Positions 30,329 to 33,728 of a stretch of DNA of 33,728 nt are shown here, in pieces; position 1 is the stretch's first letter; each line of letters begins with the position of its first letter. Both the position numbers and the translations under genes were made by a program. The stretch is from an uncultured Sulfolobales archaeon (lineage in GTDB: Archaea; Thermoproteota; Thermoprotei_A; Sulfolobales; NBVN01), in assembly GCA_938083005.1 (NCBI GenBank), contig CALKCU010000070.1:1-33728 (forward strand). Direction: 5' to 3'. The notes beneath the pieces were generated by a model, which did not search any database, had not been told where the DNA came from, and was given only the letters and a program-made list of their open reading frames with translations.

Positions 30329-30341
30329 CTTTAACTTTAAT
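30329..30341 (+). promoter_or_regulatory. TATA box of the surface-protein gene
   Basis: CTTTAACTTTAAT is centred about 30 bases before GTG 30366, predicting a leaderless or near-leaderless mRNA. Confidence 0.5.
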
Positions 30342-30365
30342 ACGAGGCCTCTCGCTGTAGTCTAG

Positions 30366-31433
30366 GTGAGCTACGTGGAGTCTATAGGAGGGAAAAGCCT
30401 AAGATCACTCCTCCTGGCGCTGTTCCTGTTGGCGGCGGTAGCCTCCGGGAGCAGTAGCACGTCGTGGTCCACCTCCACCACTGCTGGGCCCCTCGCGGTA
30501 AACTTCGCCGACCCTGAAGGGGACCCCTATGGACCGGGCAACTACGACTACAGCTCTGTTTTCGCTGACGCCTACAGGGCTGAGTACTTCGACCTGACGG
30601 GATTCTCGGTCAGGCTAGAGGGGGACAACGTCAGGCTGGCGGTGAGCTTCACCAACGTCAGCAACCCCCTCGAGTCCTCCCTAGGCTTCTCCCCGCAGGT
30701 AGTCCACGTCTACATAGTGGGGAGGTGCGAGAACGCCAGGACCGACACTCTCGGCCTCAACGCCAGGCTCAGGGCTGTGGACGCGTGGTGCGCTTGCGTG
30801 ATCGTGGCCCCGAACCTCGGCAACTACACGTCCAGGATAGTCCTTGCGGACGGGAGAATCCGGGCTGTGGACAGAATCGTAGTCGAGAACAACACTATCG
30901 CCGCCGAGGTGTCGCTCGCGATGCTGGTCGAGGCGACGGACGCCAACCTGACGTCGTGGAGGTACTTTGTGGCCGTGACGGCCTACGACCCCGACTCGCC
31001 GGACGGCCTCGTCAGGATATCGATCGAGGAGCGGGAAGCTCCGATAGTCTACACCGGTGAGGACAGGGAGAGCCTAAGGTTCCTTCCCAGGATACTGGAC
31101 ATGCTCGCAGAGACCTCAGGAGAGCAATACTTGATGCTGAGCACGTACTCGGCCGCTCACGGTGACGTAGCCACGGTCGCTGCCTACCCGTATGCTGAGG
31201 GCACGATCTTGCCCTACGTGCTCCGGGCCATAACCACGACGGTTACTACTCCAATCACGGTGGCGGAGACCTACGTCAAGGTCTATACGGTGCCTGGGGT
31301 AACGACTACGGTAACCGAGCACGTCCAGGTGCCCAAGTACGGACCCGAGCTGTACGCTCTCGCACTGGTATCGGTGGTGCTCGTAGTGTTGCTGGCGCTA
31401 TCCCTAGACAGGAGGAGGTTCCTTGGCAAGTAG
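30366..31433 (+). CDS. secreted, C-terminally membrane-anchored protein with glucodextranase C-domain-like fold
   Basis: A 355-residue protein. Residues about 10-28 form a signal peptide (SLRSLLLALFLLAAVASG). A S/T-rich stretch follows, then a beta-sandwich domain beginning FADPEGDPYGPGNYDYSSV, with FDLTGFSVRLEGDNVRLAVSF and VVHVYI. This pattern recalls the C-terminal binding module of glucodextranase. A threonine/valine-rich stalk (about 287-325) leads to a final transmembrane helix (LYALALVSVVLVVLLALSL) and a basic tail RRRFLGK. It is likely exposed on the cell surface, perhaps binding carbohydrate or the S-layer. No glycosidase domain is present. Confidence 0.7.
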   Translation: MSYVESIGGKSLRSLLLALFLLAAVASGSSSTSWSTSTTAGPLAVNFADPEGDPYGPGNYDYSSVFADAYRAEYFDLTGFSVRLEGDNVRLAVSFTNVSNPLESSLGFSPQVVHVYIVGRCENARTDTLGLNARLRAVDAWCACVIVAPNLGNYTSRIVLADGRIRAVDRIVVENNTIAAEVSLAMLVEATDANLTSWRYFVAVTAYDPDSPDGLVRISIEEREAPIVYTGEDRESLRFLPRILDMLAETSGEQYLMLSTYSAAHGDVATVAAYPYAEGTILPYVLRAITTTVTTPITVAETYVKVYTVPGVTTTVTEHVQVPKYGPELYALALVSVVLVVLLALSLDRRRFLGK

Positions 31434-31603
31434 AGCGAGGGAGCCCCGCTACACGTGGAGGCCGTAGGATTTTCCGCACCGCAACCGCTCGCTCCCGGAG
31501 TAACGGCTCGCACGGTTTGGTGCTCCTCAACCCCGCGAGCCATCGCGAGAGCGCCGGATCTCGGGAAGCGGCGGAGCTCCCAGCCGGAGTGCGGGGCCCT
31601 CAT

Positions 31604-31614
31604 GACTTATTAAT
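31604..31614 (+). promoter_or_regulatory. TATA box of the MoeA-PBP gene that decides its start
   Basis: GACTTATTAAT overlaps an in-frame ATG at 31613 and predicts transcription start near 31635, so translation most likely starts at GTG 31655. Confidence 0.55.
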
Positions 31615-31654
31615 GGCTCCGCCTCACCTTCGGGGGTCGCTCCTGGCGGCTAAG

Positions 31655-33616
31655 GTGTTTCACAGGCTAGCCACCATAGACGAGGTCTTGAGGGAGCTGG
31701 AATCCTATCTAAAGTCGAGGCGGCCCGACGTCGAGGAGGTGGACCTCCGCCAAGCGTTGGGCCGGGTCCTGGCCGAAGACGTCCTCGCGCGCAGCGATTA
31801 TCCCCCCTTCGACAGGTCTGAGGTGGACGGCTATGCTGTGAGGTCCTCAGATATCGAGGGTGCTGACGAGGATCGCCCGGCGAAGCTGAGGGTTCTGGGC
31901 TCCGTAGGGGTCGGCGAGGAGCCTAGGTACGCGGTAGAGCCTGGCACGTGCGTGGAAGTCGCTACAGGATCTATGATCCCGCGCGGTGCGGACGCCGTCG
32001 TGCCGGTGGAGTACACAAAGAGGGTCGGGGACTACGTCTACGTGCACCGCAGCTTCTCTCCCGGTGACAACGTCGTCACCGCGGGCAGCGACGTGCTCTC
32101 CGGAGACGTGGTAGTTCTCGAGGGCACGGTACTGGGACCAGCGGAGCTGGTAACCCTGGCCGGGAGTGGAGTGGCTAGAGTGAGGGTGTACAAGAGGCTT
32201 AGGGTCGGTGTGGTATCCGTGGGCGACGAGCTCGTGGAGCCGGGCAAGGAGCTAAAGCTCGGGAGAGTGTACGATACCAACTCCTACTACTTGGAGGCGG
32301 CCCTCAGAGAGATGGGAGTGGAGACGGTCTTCTACGGCATAGTGGAGGACAGGGAGGACGTGCTGAGAGAAGTTCTGCGGAGGGCCGTCGAGGAGTGCGA
32401 CGTGGTTCTCACGAGCGGGGGTACCTCGGCGGGTGTCGGAGACATCACGTACAGAGTCGTGGAGAAGCTCGGGAAGCCCGGGATAGTGGTCCACGGGTTG
32501 AAGGTAAGGCCTGGAAAGCCCACGTTCGTCGCTATAATCGGGGACAAGCTCCTGGTGGGACTCCCCGGTTTCCCCCTGTCCATGATGATGATCTTCAACA
32601 CTCTTGTAAAGCCCCTGCTCTCCGCCCTGATGGGGCTCCGCGAGAACCCCTTCGCCTACACTGAGGAGGCCGCGCTGGCGGAGAGGGTTATCGGGTACCT
32701 GGGCGTCGACAGAATGGTCCCGGTGGTGCTTAAGAGAAGACCCGAGAGCGTCGTCTCCTACCCCATCGGGTATCGGTCCGGCTCGGTGAACGTCCTGCAG
32801 CTGGCCGACGGCTTCGTGAGGATCAGAGCCGGCGTGCCGTACGTAGAGGCCGGGACCAGGGTCGCGGTCTATAGGTTCAGCAACCGCAGAGCCCCGGACC
32901 TGCTGGTCATGGGGAGCCACGACTATCTGTTCGGCGACGTCCTTAGGGTCATCGGCCGGAGAGTGTCGACCAAGTACATCGTGATAGGGTCCCTCGCGGG
33001 TCTCGACGCGGTAGCCAAGGGAGTGGCAGACGCGGCCGGCGTCCACATTCTCGATCGAGATACAGGTACCTACAACGAGGCTGTCATCAGGAGGCTCGGC
33101 TACGGAGGTAGGGTAGCGCTCATCGTGGGTTACCTGAGGGAGGTGGGGCTCGTGACCCTCAAGGGCAACCCGAAGAGCATCAGGAGCCTCCGGGACCTCC
33201 TGCGGGACGATGTAGTCTTCGTCAACAGGAGCAGGTACACCGGTACGAGGGTGTTGGTGGACGCCATCCTCGAGGACGTAGCCAAGGAGCTCGGAGTGAC
33301 ATTCGAGAGCCTCGTGAGCAGGATAAGGGGGTACTACTCGGAGGCCAAGACTCACAGCGGAGTCGCGATAAGCGTGCTAACTGGTAGAGCGGATACTGGA
33401 GTAACTCTCAGGTACGTAGCGGAGAAGTACGGCCTGGAGTTTATACCACTGGCGCATGAGAGGTTCGACATCGCGGTGGGGCTAGAAGCTCTCGAGACTC
33501 CGGGAGTGAAGCACCTAGTCGATTACCTGAGGTCTGAGGAGTTCAAGCGGCTGGCCTCGGCGTACCCAGGCTACAGGACTCTCGACGATACAGGGCGGGT
33601 AGTCTTCCTAAAGTGA
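31655..33616 (+). CDS. moeA: MoeA-like molybdopterin molybdenumtransferase fused to a periplasmic-binding-protein-like domain
   Basis: MoeA inserts molybdate or tungstate into adenylated molybdopterin. The 653-residue protein begins like MoeA (LATIDEVLRELESYL, ALGRVLAEDV, YPPFDRSEVDGYAV). It has the ATGSMIPRGADAVVPVE and SPGDNV segments, the MoCF-binding GVVSVGDELVEPG, LTSGGTSAGVGD and GLPGFPLSMM. From about residue 415 a second domain (DLLVMGSHDYLFGDVL, VNRSRYTGTRVLVD, GVAISVLTGRADTGV) resembles the PBP-like domain found with ModE and some MoeA proteins, probably an oxyanion sensor. GTG 31655 matches the family start; upstream in-frame starts lie in or before the TATA box. Confidence 0.92.
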   Translation: MFHRLATIDEVLRELESYLKSRRPDVEEVDLRQALGRVLAEDVLARSDYPPFDRSEVDGYAVRSSDIEGADEDRPAKLRVLGSVGVGEEPRYAVEPGTCVEVATGSMIPRGADAVVPVEYTKRVGDYVYVHRSFSPGDNVVTAGSDVLSGDVVVLEGTVLGPAELVTLAGSGVARVRVYKRLRVGVVSVGDELVEPGKELKLGRVYDTNSYYLEAALREMGVETVFYGIVEDREDVLREVLRRAVEECDVVLTSGGTSAGVGDITYRVVEKLGKPGIVVHGLKVRPGKPTFVAIIGDKLLVGLPGFPLSMMMIFNTLVKPLLSALMGLRENPFAYTEEAALAERVIGYLGVDRMVPVVLKRRPESVVSYPIGYRSGSVNVLQLADGFVRIRAGVPYVEAGTRVAVYRFSNRRAPDLLVMGSHDYLFGDVLRVIGRRVSTKYIVIGSLAGLDAVAKGVADAAGVHILDRDTGTYNEAVIRRLGYGGRVALIVGYLREVGLVTLKGNPKSIRSLRDLLRDDVVFVNRSRYTGTRVLVDAILEDVAKELGVTFESLVSRIRGYYSEAKTHSGVAISVLTGRADTGVTLRYVAEKYGLEFIPLAHERFDIAVGLEALETPGVKHLVDYLRSEEFKRLASAYPGYRTLDDTGRVVFLK

Positions 33617-33659
33617 GCCCGCGATCCCCCGGCTAGCGGTCCGAGGGGTCTCCAGTCAC

Positions 33660-33669
33660 TGATATAACC
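33660..33669 (+). promoter_or_regulatory. possible TATA box for the gene at the window edge
   Basis: TGATATAACC lies about 35 bases before ATG 33701. Confidence 0.35.
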
Positions 33670-33700
33670 GGGCGGGATGGTATTGCTCGGGGCGCTGGGA

Positions 33701-33728
33701 ATGTCCAGCAGTCAAGGCTTTCACCGAT
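33701..33728 (+). CDS. possible start of a gene cut by the window end
   Basis: An open frame begins at ATG 33701 (MSSSQGFHR) and runs off the window; ATG 33677 is in the same frame. Placement behind a TATA-like element is the only support. Too little is visible to suggest a function. Confidence 0.3.

Noticed and set aside
30311-30330. AGCCGGG as the missing 5' half of the split tRNA
   Set aside because: It matches the acceptor strand, but the following bases do not form a D arm or an anticodon stem, and there is no TATA box at the right distance upstream.

Overview
The window reads as a chromosomal segment of a GC-rich, hyperthermophilic crenarchaeon (Thermoprotei). The evidence is a 37/38 intron in two tRNA genes, TATA-box promoters about 26 bases upstream of predicted transcript starts, many leaderless or GTG/TTG starts, AGG-rich arginine codons, and archaeal marker genes: SRP54, aIF5A with a hypusination loop, L7Ae, TFE, the Rpb8-like RNA polymerase subunit, Pus10, Trm56, archaeal GluRS and GGPP synthase. 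Several genes belong to families seen mainly in crenarchaea (DUF2258, DUF1512, DUF2118, DUF4443-like). I cannot name the genus. Genes are tightly packed, and converging genes often overlap at their 3' ends.

Layout. 1-2790: intron-containing tRNA-Val, a small membrane protein, two tandem paralogous ribbon-helix-helix-like proteins, and hypE. 2791-3165: a non-coding stretch full of inverted repeats. 3166-7583: a winged-helix/DUF4443-like regulator, a calcineurin-like phosphoesterase, a zinc-ribbon protein, Taw3, a PhoH-KH ATPase and Trm5. 7957-12575: L7Ae, a nucleoside phosphorylase followed by a degenerate amidohydrolase, a DUF2258 protein, and the tRNA methylthiotransferase. 12728-17413: a HerA-like ATPase with a small partner, then GGPP synthase - DUF2118 - GluRS. 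17571-21710: DUF47 - EndA, a 480-base non-coding stretch, then Trm56 - TFE - DNA cytosine methyltransferase facing the Rpb8-like subunit. 21781-26921: an unusual tRNA 3'-half locus, a zinc-ribbon membrane protein with a DUF1512 protein, intron-containing tRNA-Met, then aIF5A - SRP54 - Pus10, and tRNA-Asp. 27089-33728: a YchF-related GTPase, a GlmS homologue, a surface-anchored protein, a MoeA-PBP fusion and the edge of another gene.

The dominant theme is tRNA maturation. Taw3, Trm5, the t6A methylthiotransferase, Trm56, Pus10 and the splicing endonuclease EndA all lie in this 34 kb, with three ordinary tRNA genes, two of them needing EndA. Information-processing factors (TFE, Rpb8-like subunit, aIF5A, SRP54, GluRS, L7Ae) make up most of the rest.

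The most interesting item is at 21781-21874. A strong TATA box drives a short RNA that looks like the 3' half of an initiator tRNA preceded by a GC-rich leader ending in the same GGGAG-A sequence as the tRNA-Met intron in this window. No matching 5' half is present. This is best explained as one half of a split, trans-spliced tRNA. Other notable points are a GlmS homologue that lacks the glutaminase nucleophile, a TFE zinc ribbon with only three cysteines, an orphan cytosine methyltransferase overlapping the TFE gene, an amidohydrolase without metal ligands, an EndA frame with no normal start codon, and the structured intergenic region after hypE. Gene identities rest on reading motifs by eye; no database search was possible.
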